Assembly: GCF_042242105.1 (NCBI RefSeq)
Contig: NC_092021.1
Coordinates: 6,932,355 to 6,996,354 of the forward strand
Source of the DNA: Pempheris klunzingeri
Lineage: Eukaryota; Chordata; Actinopteri; Acropomatiformes; Pempheridae
Reading direction: 5' to 3'
Length of the DNA: 64,000 bases
The notes under the pieces were generated by a model, which ran no database searches, was not told where the DNA came from, and was given only the letters and a program-made list of their open reading frames with translations. The translations under genes were made by a program, and so were the position numbers. Positions 11,422 through 23,906 of this stretch are shown piece by piece (within the stretch, counting starts at the first letter, position 1; every line of letters starts with the position of its first letter).

Positions 11422-13620
11422 TTAGGGTCCGACTTTGCAGCAGGACGCAAAAGTATTCCTGTGACTCAGATCCACCAGCGTTGTGTCCCGCCACTCTGAC
11501 AGACCTCCCTGCTGCCCTCCAATACACTCATACACTCTGTGGGCTGAATCAGAGACATGACACGCACAGCTGGATTACAAAGGGACACGCGGACACTTCA
11601 GAGGCCAGGACTTTAAGCAGTAGAAGAAAACTGGCACCTCAGACCTCGACTTAGACTTTCACACAGCCGATAATTGTGTTCAGACTGACTGATGGTGTCT
11701 GACTGACTGATTGCTCCTCGTGTTGGTGTCTACTGCTCTCTAGTGGGAAACGAGTGCATCTTTCTTTGGACTTAAGTCTGTCAGGCGGACACCCTTTTCA
11801 GACTGTGTGTAAATCCAGTTTCCCGCAGTAAGATTAAGACACCCAAGCGACAACCTTTAGTCCTCATTGTCGATGATTTAAAGCATCTGATTGGTTGAAC
11901 TAGGGGAAAACCTGTGAGGCTGAATTGAGGCCATATAGATCCCAAAAATCTACTTTATTGCATTTTCCTCAGCACCTTTACATACCTATGTCTTGCAGCA
12001 GCTTGCTGACTTGATCCCCTGACAGGGCCGACACCTCTGTAAAGAATAAGCCCCTGTTATTGGCCAGACTCTGTCCTTCCTGTATGATGACATAAACGAA
12101 CCAGTAATTTCATGTTATATATTAAAACATACGGTAAATATATGAATAGGTGGGGATTGGTTGAGATTAAGAGAGGTGCTTTTCTGTGTCTGTACCTGCA
12201 CTGAGACTTGGCGATCCTGTGCCAGATCTCCCTTGTTGCCTACCAGCCATATGACAGTAGATCCTGGGATGTACTGTTTCTCAAGCTCTTTGAGCCAAAC
12301 CTGAGCTCTAATGAATGTTTCCTATAGTGACACAAGCACACACAAAGGACACACAATGGCATATGCAACGGCTAAGTAGTAATTTCCTTCGGGATCAATA
12401 AAGTTGATCTTATCTTATCTTATCTTATCTTATCTTATCTTAACATAGGACAAGATCATTCATTTCCACGGTGAGGTGCCTGTTCCTTTTACCCTTTTGC
12501 TGATGTCATAGACCACGAGTGCAGCGTGGGCTCCTCTGTAGTAAAGAGGGGTGATGCTGTTGTATTTTTCCAGCCCTGCCGTGTCCCACATCTCAAAGCG
12601 AACAGTGACATCCCTCAGATGCACCACCTGGGTCAGGTAGGAACCTGAGACGGCACAATGACACCGGAGGGGATGAGTTAGCGCTTGTGATTTAGCTGAT
12701 GAAAGCTTTTAAAAAATCATTCTATAAGATGTGATGTGTCTGTGTGTGAAATTGCAAAGAAAAGTGCCAGTTAGAAGTCAAACTAAAAGATTATACTACT
12801 TTCAAACTGTGATGAATGACAAACATTAAGGTTTGATAATATAATATAATATAATATAATATAATATAATATAATATAATATAATATAATATAATATAAT
12901 ATAATATAATATAATATAATATAATATAATATAATATAATATAATATAATATAATACAAAGAACCAGAGAACAGAGAACCATCCGATGCACAGCAGAGTG
13001 CATTAATTCCTGATAATGGACACTTTCTCAGGTATTATCCCTTACATAATACACTGTTGCCCATAAAGTTGGAATAAAATGTTTTTTACCTCTTCTCATG
13101 AAATGATTGTGACAATGTGATTTATTCTTGATAAATAAAGTGTATATCTTCTCAACTTTATCGATCAAACTCTTCCAAACATATCACAGTGAAACTTAAA
13201 CCACAATGAACCTTTGTAAACTGTGGATTCAGGCTTTAACAAAATTGGGGGTATTGAACAATTATTCCAACTTTATGGGCAACAGTGTATATTCGCTATA
13301 GAGTTAGATGAGAGGATTGATATCACTCTAGTGCCTGTTTGGTATTTAGGGCTATGAAGCTCATTCCTTAAAGATACATTTTTATGATAAGGGATTTTCA
13401 ACTTTACTACAATTCACTCCAGTATGAAAAGTCTGCTGTTCATGAACTCACAGCCTACAGTGGGTGAAGTAATCTTGAACTCATCCTTGCCAAATCGCAG
13501 TGCCAGACAGGACTTTCCCACGCCAGAGCTTCCCAGAAGTACCATCTTAGCCCTGAGGGTCCGCACTGGTCCACTTAGGAGCGGGGCTCCTCCTGGCACC
13601 CTTGGGAGATTTTCCCCCAT
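11422..13620 (-). CDS. rab17: Rab17 small GTPase
   Basis: Five exons in coding order: 13620-13452, 12644-12493, 12321-12196, 12079-11986 and 11543-11422; all borders are GT/AG and phases agree, giving 220 residues (human protein 212). Motifs: P-loop GSSGVGKS (30-37), switch I SPTVGC with Thr54, switch II WDTAGLEKY (76-84), NKGD (136-139) and VSAL (165-168). The C-terminus is NTFASCCKVGP; the two Cys (215-216) are the likely geranylgeranylation sites. The start ATG at 13618-13620 is the first in-frame ATG, giving an N-terminal extension of about 25 residues as in mammals. Rab17 acts in apical recycling and polarised traffic. Oddity: residue 81 is Leu where Rab proteins have the catalytic Gln (WDTAGQE), a change known in other Rabs to block GTP hydrolysis. 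The first intron holds a MITE and a long (ATAAT)n array. Position beside prlh and lrrfip1 matches human RAB17. Confidence 0.93.
12383..12442 (+). repeat. Retroelement tail with (TCTTA)n
   Basis: TTCCTTCGGGATCAATAAAG is followed by about seven TCTTA units. This is the usual 3' end of teleost LINE/SINE copies, here inside a rab17 intron (12322-12492). Confidence 0.6.
12836..12956. repeat. (ATAAT)n pentanucleotide array
   Basis: About 24 nearly perfect 5-bp units lie in rab17 intron 1. Both strands give spurious open frames of repeating Ile/Tyr/Leu. Confidence 0.95.
13052..13287. mobile_element. Tc1/mariner-type MITE with perfect terminal inverted repeats
   Basis: The 236-bp element starts CACTGTTGCCCATAAAGTTG and ends with its exact reverse complement; including the flanking TA, the inverted match is 28 bp. 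TA dinucleotides at 13050-13051 and 13288-13289 are the target-site duplication. It has no transposase frame. It lies in rab17 intron 1. Confidence 0.85.
13296..13350. repeat. Fragment of the foldback family
   Basis: GAGTTAGATGAGAGGATTGA then TATCACTCT is the internal part of the element family seen at 1692-2166 and 36885-37055. Confidence 0.45.
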
Positions 13621-14200
13621 CAAAAGTTCAATTAACTCCAGCAGAGTGAGAGAAAACAAATGGACAAGACAGAAAAAAAGTCCAACAAGTTCGACAAATC
13701 CTCATCCAGTTGCCAATCTTCTTTTTTTTTTCTCCGTTAAGAAGCAACAGCTACTGCAAAGTGCACACAGGAGTTCAAACCTCTTTGTCATACGAGTCTG
13801 CGGCTGTTCAGCATTGCCAGAAAATAAAAGTAAAACCAAAGTTTAGTCTGAACTTGTAAAAAGGCCAACTGCTAAGCCATAAAACCTTAAAGCCAGTTAT
13901 ATGTTAGCAATCACACACACGCTCAGCAGTTTGTGCTCAGCTGACCTCCCACAGGACCGACTACTGGTGTTGAATCAGTGGTCATGTTTGTGGTGAATTA
14001 CTCTTGTAAAGTCATGCAAACAGAAAGCAAAAGCCTTGTCCAAAGTTTGGTGTTACATGTCAGAAGCTGTCAGTTGTATTCATACTGTTCACACCTGTAA
14101 AAGGAAAAACCCAGTTATTTTCAAACCACTGTTCACCCAACATCCTTTTAATATTAATTACCTGTATCAACATGTGCTGCTAACTATGATGTATGGAAAA

Positions 14201-14862
14201 CTATGAACAGAAATGTTCCTTTTCTCTGTGTATGTGTGTCAGAGACTCTGCACTGGCTGCAGCAGCCTTGCTGTCTTCCTGTGTATCTTCTAGCACGACA
14301 CTGTATCAACACAGGAGGGAGACATTGCATGTGTTACAGCTTTCTGGTGGTTAGAAAGTATCAGCCTCACAGCTGTAGACTGTATAAACTGTATTCTTTA
14401 TTTCTTTGTACACTCTATGCTCACATGTGTCTGTATCAAGTCTATTCCTTGTGATTATTGCTACATTTTATTTAGATTTTCAACCAAAAATCATTGGCAT
14501 TCAGAGTAGTTATGGCCCAATAAGCACCACAATAATAGAATAATAGTAACTATTTTAATTCATACCTATGATCACAGTACAATTGTGTCTAGCTGTATAG
14601 CACCTGTACTAACCGATCATAATCAATACCGTATTGAAATTAATGGAATATGCTGGTTTGGGTGCCTTATACTTCCAAAGCACCCTTATTATGCAGCCTA
14701 CCTCTGGGTGTCCTCTGTAAGAAATATATGACAATAGGCGTTTAAACGCCTCTGCACCATCAGCTTCTCACTCGTCACATAGTTGTGAATCTGGACAAAC
14801 ATTTGTCCATCAGGCCATGCGATGATAGACGGGATTGTTTGAAGCATCACGTGCATTTCAGC
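14201..14862 (-). CDS. Unrecognised two-exon reading frame, cryptic gene or gene remnant
   Basis: On the - strand, an open exon at 14862-14702 follows a good acceptor (TTTTATTTGATTCAAG) and ends at a donor (CAGAG/GTAGGC). It encodes 53 codons including MHVMLQTIPSIIAWPDGQ, MFVQIHNYVTSEKLMVQRR and NAYCHIFLTEDTQ. It ends with two spare bases. A second exon at 14300-14201, after the acceptor TGTTGATACAG, starts with the one base needed, and reads VVLEDTQEDSKAAAASAESL to a stop. The composition looks protein-like rather than random. I do not recognise the family, and no upstream exon was found; an in-frame ATG at 14856 could be a start. Alternatives are an old pseudogene or chance. It lies upstream of rab17 and downstream of a probable repeat. 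Confidence 0.3.
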
Positions 14863-14884
14863 CTTGAATCAAATAAAAAGTATA

Positions 14885-15436
14885 CTAAGAAACACAGTTG
14901 CACTTCCTATAAGATTGCAAAACATACTTCATATAGAAATAAATAAGAAATACAACACAATAAACTATGATTAAACTTGTGTATGACAACGACAATGTGC
15001 CATTAGTCCCAAAGGTAAAACAGAGATACCACAACATATAAAAAGTATCTAATGAAGTCACTAAAAACTCATCATCGACTGTCCCAGAAACACTACAGCG
15101 GACAATTACGTCAAGATTATGGGATGTGGATTGTGCCCATTCAAACTGAGCCCTTGTCTGCCTCTTTAAGAAACTCTCGACTGTTTTTAGAGCTTGCTGG
15201 TCATCATTAAAAATAGCATGGGGGTGTGAGAGAGTGCGACAGGCCATGCAGGAGCTGAGGTCTCTGTGTGAAACTGGAACCCTGAACATGTATGGACTCC
15301 CAGTCCACTCAGGTGCTCTGCGGCTGGGCTCCAAATTGGGGTCGTTTTTGTCAACTTTTGGGACTGATATGATCTTAAAAAATGAACATAGTACATCTTT
15401 TGGTTCACTGCCATTCACTGTACTTCTTTTTTTCAT
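14885..15436 (-). repeat. Probable dispersed repeat with a 183-codon chance frame
   Basis: The longest - strand frame in this gene gap has no recognised domain, a repetitive hydrophobic end and mixed composition. Its sequence resembles interspersed repeats of spiny-rayed fishes as I remember them, but I cannot confirm this. It is not called as a gene. Confidence 0.35.
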
Positions 15437-15879
15437 TTTAAAGTTAGTGTAAGACTAAAGAAAGATCAAGTAGATTTAAATAAGCCCAATCACTTTACTA
15501 ATTTACTAATAACTTAACTGATGAATGTTGAGGATATCCAAGTTGGGCGAGAAAAGTAATGTAATGTTAAGTGTATAGAAATTCAATTGCCTGATTTTAG
15601 TATCTTCCAGTTACATCTAAGACTAACAACGCTTCAGTACCGATTAAGGTTATTTGGGTACAAATATGAGACATTTGCTTTACCAGTGTGGTTAATTGCC
15701 AAAATAACCAGCTTATCGACTGGTAGCCATGTGTCCGACAGCAGGTGAAGGCATCAGACGGAGTACAGGTGATAGGTTCGAGTCTGCTGCCGAGAATCCG
15801 TCAGGTGGTGCTGAATGAAGGCTGCCACTTAAAACACGAGGCAAATAAAACACTTTATTAATAACACTCAATGTTCTCT

Positions 15880-16042
15880 GTCGTTTAAACGTCGGCGTTC
15901 GTGTCTTATTCCCGCAAAATGAGTGACAGGTAGGGTCCCGGTTTGAGAGGACGGTGTGGAGCTGCGGTGAACGGTTCCGACTGGACGCGCCAGTAAACGC
16001 ACCAGGAGCGCACGTGGGGCAGATGCTCCCGCACAGTCTGAG

Positions 16043-16077
<35 letters not shown>

Positions 16078-16322
16078 CAGTTCGTAGAGAGTCTGCTCGT
16101 CGTCGCTGAAACACAGGAAGAAGCGTGAAAACGGATGTATGACAATGACCCGCTCTGTGAACGCGACCAGCCACGGCGAGTTTCTCCTGTTTGCCTTTTA
16201 CTTCACATTTTAGCGGCACATGAGAGCCGCCATAGCTAGCTCTCCGCTCCGTTTGGGACTACTGCGGGACCACAGAGCGCGACTTTAGCCACAGCAGCTG
16301 GATACGTGCTGGGGGGGAAAAC
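15880..16322 (+). promoter_or_regulatory. lrrfip1: CpG-rich promoter and 5' UTR of lrrfip1
   Basis: GC and CpG content rise sharply here compared with the AT-rich flanks, up to the start codon at 16323. There is no TATA box. A CA array (16042-16078) lies inside it. The start codon context is AACATGG, with A at -3 and G at +4, which fits the vertebrate consensus. Confidence 0.6.
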
Positions 16323-16412
16323 ATGGGGACTCAGGGCGCCGGACGGAAAAGGTCTACCAAGAAGGAGCGGTCCACGGCGGAGGACGATGCCCTAAACCTC
16401 ATTGCGAGAGAG
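16323..16412 (+). CDS. lrrfip1: lrrfip1 exon 1
   Basis: Thirty codons from ATG to GAG, then donor GTGAGT at 16413. The product is a basic N-terminus followed by [12 protein letters not shown]. Exon 2 lies 15.6 kb downstream. Confidence 0.93.
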
Positions 16413-18343
16413 GTGAGTGGAGAGTGAGTGAAGCCGTGCCTGTCATGTCTGAATAAACAGCGAAAGGAGCCCATGGAGGGGTCTTCATCCCCCGACAGCC
16501 CGTCCACACCAGTCTACCTCCCCTGTCTTAACACTAGGACCTCAAAACATTCTTCCTGACAGATGTGTTTCTTGACTGATACTTACTGATAATGAGGTTT
16601 TTCTAGTTTCATGTCTAAAAAACACAATTCATCCACAGTTCTGATCTGTCCCTAATGAGAAAAGAAGACCCTTAAAGCATCTGTAGTGTTCACTGACAAA
16701 AAGAACTTTCCAGTGCACCCAGTTAATCCCTCTATTTACTTTAAGTACTTCACATCTCGTGGGATTTTTTTAAGCCAACAGATAGCAGTGCTGTCCATTT
16801 CCTCTAGTATACCCTACATTAAAACAGCCAGCGCTGCTTATTATTTCAGTAAAGTTTGAAGATTCACTTGTAGAGTCTTGAAACATGCTTGATATTGAGA
16901 AGGTAAAAATAGTTTTATTGTTGCCTGGTTGTTCTCCTCCCTGAATGGGCCAATTCAATCCAGCAGGTCCCACACAGAAGAGCATTTAGCTCGCCAAGTG
17001 AAGAAGAGCAGTTTTCTAGTGCATCTCCATTGGACAATAACATAACTCACACAAATGAAGTGTTTGCATGTGACAGAAATGCACCTGAATGGCCTTTTAT
17101 CCAATTTACATGAACGTAGCAAAGTGTTAAACGTTTAAAAGCAAAGAAAAGAACATTTAACTGCAGGTTTTAGCCGCCCCAGGGATGTTTATCTGCTCAG
17201 TGTGAAGAGATGGATCATCTGGACGATATCCAATACTCAAGATGGGCTCAATGTTGGGTGACATATTGGTAAACTGGTGATGAAGTTGCCAAAACTTTCC
17301 TGCAATGTGACGTTTGTACTTAAACATTAAATTCCGGTCATGATAATCATTGGAGACGTATTTATCCGTGCTCCAGACTGCATGGAGCACAATGCTTTGG
17401 CCGCTCTCGTTTTTATGTAACTCTCAGCTACAATGGTTTTGCTGTGCTAAAGAATACGCCTTTCATGTGCTAACCTGCAGGGCCTCCTAAACGCAACACT
17501 GAAGTTGGCGGCGGTTGGACGCAGTTGTTTCAAACAGGTGTTGAAGTCGTGTTGTGGCAGGTTAAAGCTGTTGCGAGGTTACTTATCTCTTTATTATGAT
17601 GAGTCTAGAGTAGGAAAATGAATGTTTTGTTGAAGGAATAATGCCTAGTGTGTCTGCAGGAAGTCACCTGCTTTGAAGTGTGACACCCTTCTACACTTTT
17701 GCCCTTGAGGTGTGAATCATGGCGGAAAATCAATATATTTTAATATCAAGCCGAGATGCCAACCGTCTGCAAAAAAAAACTGATAACGACTCCTATGAAG
17801 CAACATTGTGCCCGTTTTATTAAACACGTTTATGTTTGTGAACGGCAGAGCAACTTGATGTCTCATTTTTTTTCATGCCTGCTCCAAACGAAGCGGTGTG
17901 GATCCTGTTACCCAGAGTTTTACCTACTGTGAGGTGGTGAGCAGGAAAACCTGAACTCACAGCCTCACAGCCTTCACCCTGATTCAGGACACACAGTCAT
18001 CTGTTGGAGGAAGTCTGGTCTGTGCTAACTCAAGCCGGATGTTTCAGCGAATTTGCATGTCACTCTTAACTGACACTTACGCCCTACTGTCATCATTTTT
18101 AGCTGTGAATGGCCCCGGTTCTTAAGCCAAGCCTGCAGAGGTTTGGCTGTTTGAATGTTATCTTGTGTTAACTGCTTAGCTGACTATTTACATGGCAGTA
18201 GTGCATCTGAGGTTGCACATTCCCTTTGCTGGCATTCGTTTCTTGTTGTAAGTCTATTTGCAGTGGCAGGAATGTTGCTCGGCTGAAGTCTGAGGAGATG
18301 AGGAGTTTGACAGAGCTCATGCGCTTATGTTAGTCAGCAGCAG

Positions 18344-18387
<44 letters not shown>

Positions 18388-21300
18388 TCCAAACAGGAGA
18401 TTCTCTTTGATGAATGAATCCGGAGTGAGTCTCTGGTCGGTGTGACGCACAACTCCGACAGTAAAACTCTTTAATTGTGGCCAGTTTTCTGTCACATCTG
18501 TGCAACAAAGAAAAAATCTGTGCCTTTAAGTAGCAGGGGGGGGGTCACTGGCAGTCCTCTGACAGGATGGTATGTCAGCCCTGATGAGTTGGCCCGTTCT
18601 GCAAAGGAGTTTTAAAAATAGACGCTCCTGAAAGATCAGCTGTTGCTGCACCCTAGTTTTAGATTGGGTCCGTGGGTGGGGGATGGAGGAGGAGGGGTGT
18701 GGCTCACCAACTGGCTCTCCCACAGGCATGGAAGCATGGAAGCAGCAAGTTGCTGTATGGAATTATTTGCGAAAGCCAGTGTTGGAAAGTAACTCTAAAT
18801 GTAGTCATGTACTCTACTTAAGTACAAATTTGAGGTACCTGAACTTTACTTGAGTCTTTTCTTTTCATCTTTCTACTTCTACTCCACAAACCTTCCTGAG
18901 GGAAATATTGTACTTTTTCTTCCACTAAGTTACTTTACAAGTTAAGATTAACATGTGAAAATGAACAAGTACAGTTAAAAAGGATTGACTGTAAATGAAT
19001 TGACAGCTATTGGGATAATTGTTAAAAGTCAAGCTCAATAAACGAGCATTGTGAGGGGTTCTGGCTAATTATATCACTATTTTCACAATTTTTACAAACC
19101 ACTTAAGCACAGGATGTAAACGCTGCGTCCACCATCGGAGAAAGTTCATCTGTGTATCAGAAGGTTGGAGAAGTGGGCAGTTTAGGCTGCTGTCTTAGGT
19201 TGTGGCAGTGGTCCATCAGTATCACATTGCTGACCATTTCTCTGCTCCCCTCAGTATCAGTGGGTTCAGAGAAACTGTCCGCACCTTAAACCTCCCTTAG
19301 CGTGGACCAAATGGGAGACGACCACACAGCAGGAAAGAATGTCAGCGCCGAAAGTAATGCTGTGCTTTAGGGAGCTGGTTCCCTACCCATGTCAAACACT
19401 TAGAATCCAACATGAAGTTGGCATTCTGTGGCTGACATCTACAACTCTTAAGTGGTCTGTAATGTGAAAATGTGGGGCAGGGACTTGAATTACATTGAGC
19501 TACCATGACATTACTCAGAATCATTATAGAATATTCAGGAGCATTTGCCTTAGAAATAATTAACTCAAGAAATTTGAAGCCAATTCATAAACATTTCGCT
19601 TTTTTTTTTTTAATGAAGGCTGGCTTTTCATGGAGTTCATCTGACTTAGTAACATTGTATACAGTTCATATTTCACTAAATCATTCCACTGTTTTGAATC
19701 CAGTCCTATTTTTGTGAAGGATGGAGCAGTAAAAGATATAATATTGTGTCTGTTTTTACAAGGAATTAAGCATACTATGAATATTAAAACACTCTGTGAA
19801 ACCAAACAATTAGCACAAGAGTAACATTTCAAGCTCTTAAGAGCTTTTAGCTTAATGATGTAATTCAGAAACAGAGGAGTAGTAGCATAGAGTATTAACA
19901 AAGGCCCCTGCACATCCACACAAATGTAATTCTGCTGTGGCCGATTAGATCTGGCTGAGCGAAGCTACGTGTTACTTGAGGTCACCAGACTTCATGATCT
20001 AATGAGAATGATATAAGTGTAATCAGTGTTTGTTCACCGAAGGCACTTGGATATGTCACAGTAAGGGAATCACAGGGATAAACGGTTAAGTGAATGTTGT
20101 TAAGTCAAAATGTCTGTCGTGAAAAGGGTGTGTTTGTCCTGCCCTGCAACAAAGACATCAGAGTCAGGGACATGTCAGTCATGCACCATCTGTACACGTC
20201 CACAATAAATGTTAACTTCTCACGTCGGACCATCATCAGGTCAGAGTTTAAAATGGTTCCTTAGGGAGGTTATGCTTTTGGTGCCGTTTGTCTGTCAGCA
20301 GGGTTACAGAAAAATGACTTGCTGGGTTTACTTGTAGAAGGGCCAAGGAAGGCAGCAAGGAAGAACCCATTTCATCTTGGAGCAGATCCAGATCCAACTC
20401 ATGAACAAGCAATAATATCGACCAAATCATAACACCGGTTTCTATGGCAATGCCATAGACTATAAAAGAAGTGGACGTAGCCACCGTGATGCCACCCACT
20501 GGTGTGTGGACCACTGTTTTGAAGCCTCAAGTTTGGCTTTATGAGCGTCGCCATCTTGGTTTGTTGGACTTGAAAGTAGCGACTGAGACCATAAACTAAT
20601 TGTTTAGGTGTTAACTGATAAGTCGAGTGAGAATGTAGGTTCAAGCCACTTCCACACTGGCTTCACTGTACAGACCCTGAAGCTATGTCCACTGCTTTTA
20701 TACAGGATATGGTCAAAGTGAATGGTGTGGCACGACTAAACATACAAGAAATTTTTTTTTTTTACACAATTCTGATTGTGTTGGAAATATATCCATATAA
20801 TCGTAGAAGACTGGACTGTTGGTCTTGCTGGAGGTCTGCTCTGTCCGAGTGCTGTTCTAGTTTTATGTGCCGTTCTATTAAGCAAATGTTAGCATGCTAA
20901 TATGCTAAACTAAGCAGGTGAACATGGTAAACATTACATCTGCTATTGCCATTAGCAGCATGAGCATGTTGGCATGCTGACATTAGCATTTAGCTCAAAG
21001 CACCACTGTGCAGAAGTACAGTTACTTTGTCAATGTCAACAAAATACATCTGCAGAGAACCACCAGCAATTTAAAGCCAACAATTCTAGACCAAATTTTT
21101 GTAAAAAACGAGAAAATGCAGCCACTGTAAGTAGCCTGAGCCACGACTTAAGAGGAGCACTTATTGTTCTTAAAGACCAGCAGGTGAAATGCAGTGATAT
21201 ATCCTCAGAGACATATCTGAAATAAGTGTTCAGTTGCCTACCACAGCTTGCATTTTTTAATATAAGCAAGAAAAGTAACAAAAGACTATTTTAGGTAAGT

Positions 21301-23868
21301 TCATACTCCGCATACTTTCCTGACGAGCAATCACTGTCGTTGCTTGTTTGTCTTTTGATTCGAGGAAAAATATCTGTCTGTGTTTGAGGCAGTCTGCTGC
21401 GGTATCCACCACGATGGGCAGGCCAACTGCAGCTTTTGGTCTTGGCGATTTAACAACCAGTTCATCATAAAAACCGGAGGACAAGAGGACAATTTGGTAA
21501 AAAGGATTAATCAAATCCCCACATGTTAGATCTTGCTGTTGGGGATGTCAGCTCGTTTATGTACTTCCGTATATCAAGTCCATCACATCTACATTTGTGT
21601 TTACTTCTGGATGTTTAAGTGTCTGCATTACAGCTTATTAGATAGACCAACATGTATTTCTAATTTTCTACATAGAACAGTAACTTTGTTGTTTTTATAC
21701 CAGCATGGGGGCATTCTGTTTTTATCATGGAGGCTGGGCAGTTGAACCACAAACCTTAAATCAAATGTAATTCTACCAATAAGGTGAACTAGTCTGTATG
21801 TGTTACAATCTGTACACACAGATATCACTATTGGGCTAAAGAAGAGGGAGAAATGCCTGAAAAAGATTTTGATTTGAGTGCAGATGATTCATGTAGAGTT
21901 TAAGTAAGTAAAATTGGACGATGTGCAGCACAGTACAGATTTCCGTGAGCTGTTTTTAGCCCTTGGCCTTCTGGGCGTGACGTCTTCACTAAACCACAAT
22001 TATGTAGCTGAGGAAAGTAATGAGGGAGCATTAAGCCTATACAAGCACTTGGACTATGATGATAAGTCCTGTAGCCAGCAACTAACTTAGCACTTTAACC
22101 ATAACATTGGTTTCAACCGTTACCTACTAACCTTCAACTTAATATAATGTGTGTAACAGAAGTGTGTCTAGTGTGCAAATTATATTTACACCCGGACAGC
22201 CACATCAGTGGAAATAATAGTTGCTAGGTGGCAACTTGACACAAACTCAGTGAGGAAAAGATGAACACAGCACAGTCTTGATAGTAATGATAACAGTCCT
22301 GGAATTTGGTCTGAGGCAAACTCTCCCTTTCTAGAAAGCGTCTGGTCCCAGTTTGAATTACACCCAAAGATCACACCCAGCCTTATGAGTCACAGTGTAA
22401 ATCTAGCTGGGTTTGTTTGTGTGTGCATGCCTGGCTCGTGAATGTTGTTCAGTCTAACTTGACAGCATCCTTGATAGATAATCACAAATAGTGTAAGAGT
22501 TATGTTCCTAAATATATCTGATGTGTTCAAGTCAAAACAAGTACTGAAAAAAACTTTCAATTGTATTTACTTTCTGTATAAGTCTATGACAAAACAATCC
22601 TGTGTGGCCGCTCATCCGACATACAATAGGAAATCTCACAGCCTGATGGTGCTTTATGGAGGGTTTTTATGGAGCTCTGGGAGGAAGCGTTTGTGCGTTG
22701 ATATAAAAAAAAAAAAATGTTGCACGTGGGTCTTGTTGGTGCGTATCACATATCACCACTCTGGCCACCATTGTACAATAGACTGACACCACCTCTTTGT
22801 GTTTTATTATCTATTTGAATCTAATTGTACATAGATGATAAAACAGGTTATGCTTTCGGGCGGGACTACGTTGTTACTAACCAATCAGGGGCAGCCTTCG
22901 TGGAGCCACTCACCTCTGGTTCCAAAAAACCAAGACGGCTGTAAAGTGAAACCAGAGGCTTCAAAGTGGCAGTCCACAAAGCCCTGGGTGACGCTGTGGT
23001 GGCTTCGTCTACTTATATACAGTCTATGATTACTACACAGGCATGCTGCATGGCTGAGCCACACAGATTAAAAAAAAAAAAAAAGACTTTCAAAACATTA
23101 GATTTTTGTATTGCCCATATAGAGCCTCCTTGCTCCAGATCTGCCAGCTGTCTAAACTCCCCTTAAGCTCTGCAAAACCACTTGGATGTCTTGTAACGTC
23201 TATGACCAAGTGAACTTCAGAGAACACTGCAGCCAGCACTTTGAATTAATATGTCAGCTTGGTTCTGTGAAACGTAGGGCCCTATTTTAATATGCAGTGA
23301 CTGTGTCCTATGTGTCTTATGACTCTATCTATCTGATGACACAATGTCTGATTAGCTTTAGAATCCTTATCCTTGGCTAACATTTAAAAATAACTTACCA
23401 GGAGTGGTGACTTTGTTGGTACTGAACATTTCACGTGTCTGCCGGCTTTCATAATATGTACATACTGATGTTTTTGCTGTTCTTGGACCCTTGCCAGTAG
23501 TGCGGTTCAAAATGTTTTGTTTGTGGCACTAGAGGAAAAGCCAAGGGGCCAGAGGGGCCTTTGGAGCATGAATATGTTCAGCAAGTGTCACAGCAATGCA
23601 TATTTTTTATTGTTAAAGGTTCTAACAGGCATGCTAACAGGACAGGGAGACATTTTCAAGTGGTTTCTCTTCAGTAGGGATGTAAAGAGATGTCTGAGCT
23701 GGAACCTGTTGGACAGTAAATCGAAAACTGACTGCACTTGTGTGGCACCTCTCTAGTCTTCTTGACCACTCAAACCAAAAATACATCGACCCATTCACAC
23801 ACCATTCATTCACTGGTGGCAGCGGCTACCATGCAAGGAGCCAACCTGCCCATCAGTGGGAGACTAAC

Positions 23869-23906
<38 letters not shown>

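Noticed and set aside
13424..13846. A 140-codon plus-strand frame over rab17 exon 1
   Set aside because: It is the antisense shadow of the rab17 coding exon.
14885..15436. A 183-codon minus-strand frame as a gene
   Set aside because: No recognisable domain, low-quality composition, and the sequence looks like a dispersed repeat. It is kept only as a weak repeat call.
15713..16219. A 168-codon minus-strand frame upstream of lrrfip1
   Set aside because: No ATG start, runs through a CA array as Cys-Val repeats, and lies in a GC-rich promoter where open frames are common by chance.
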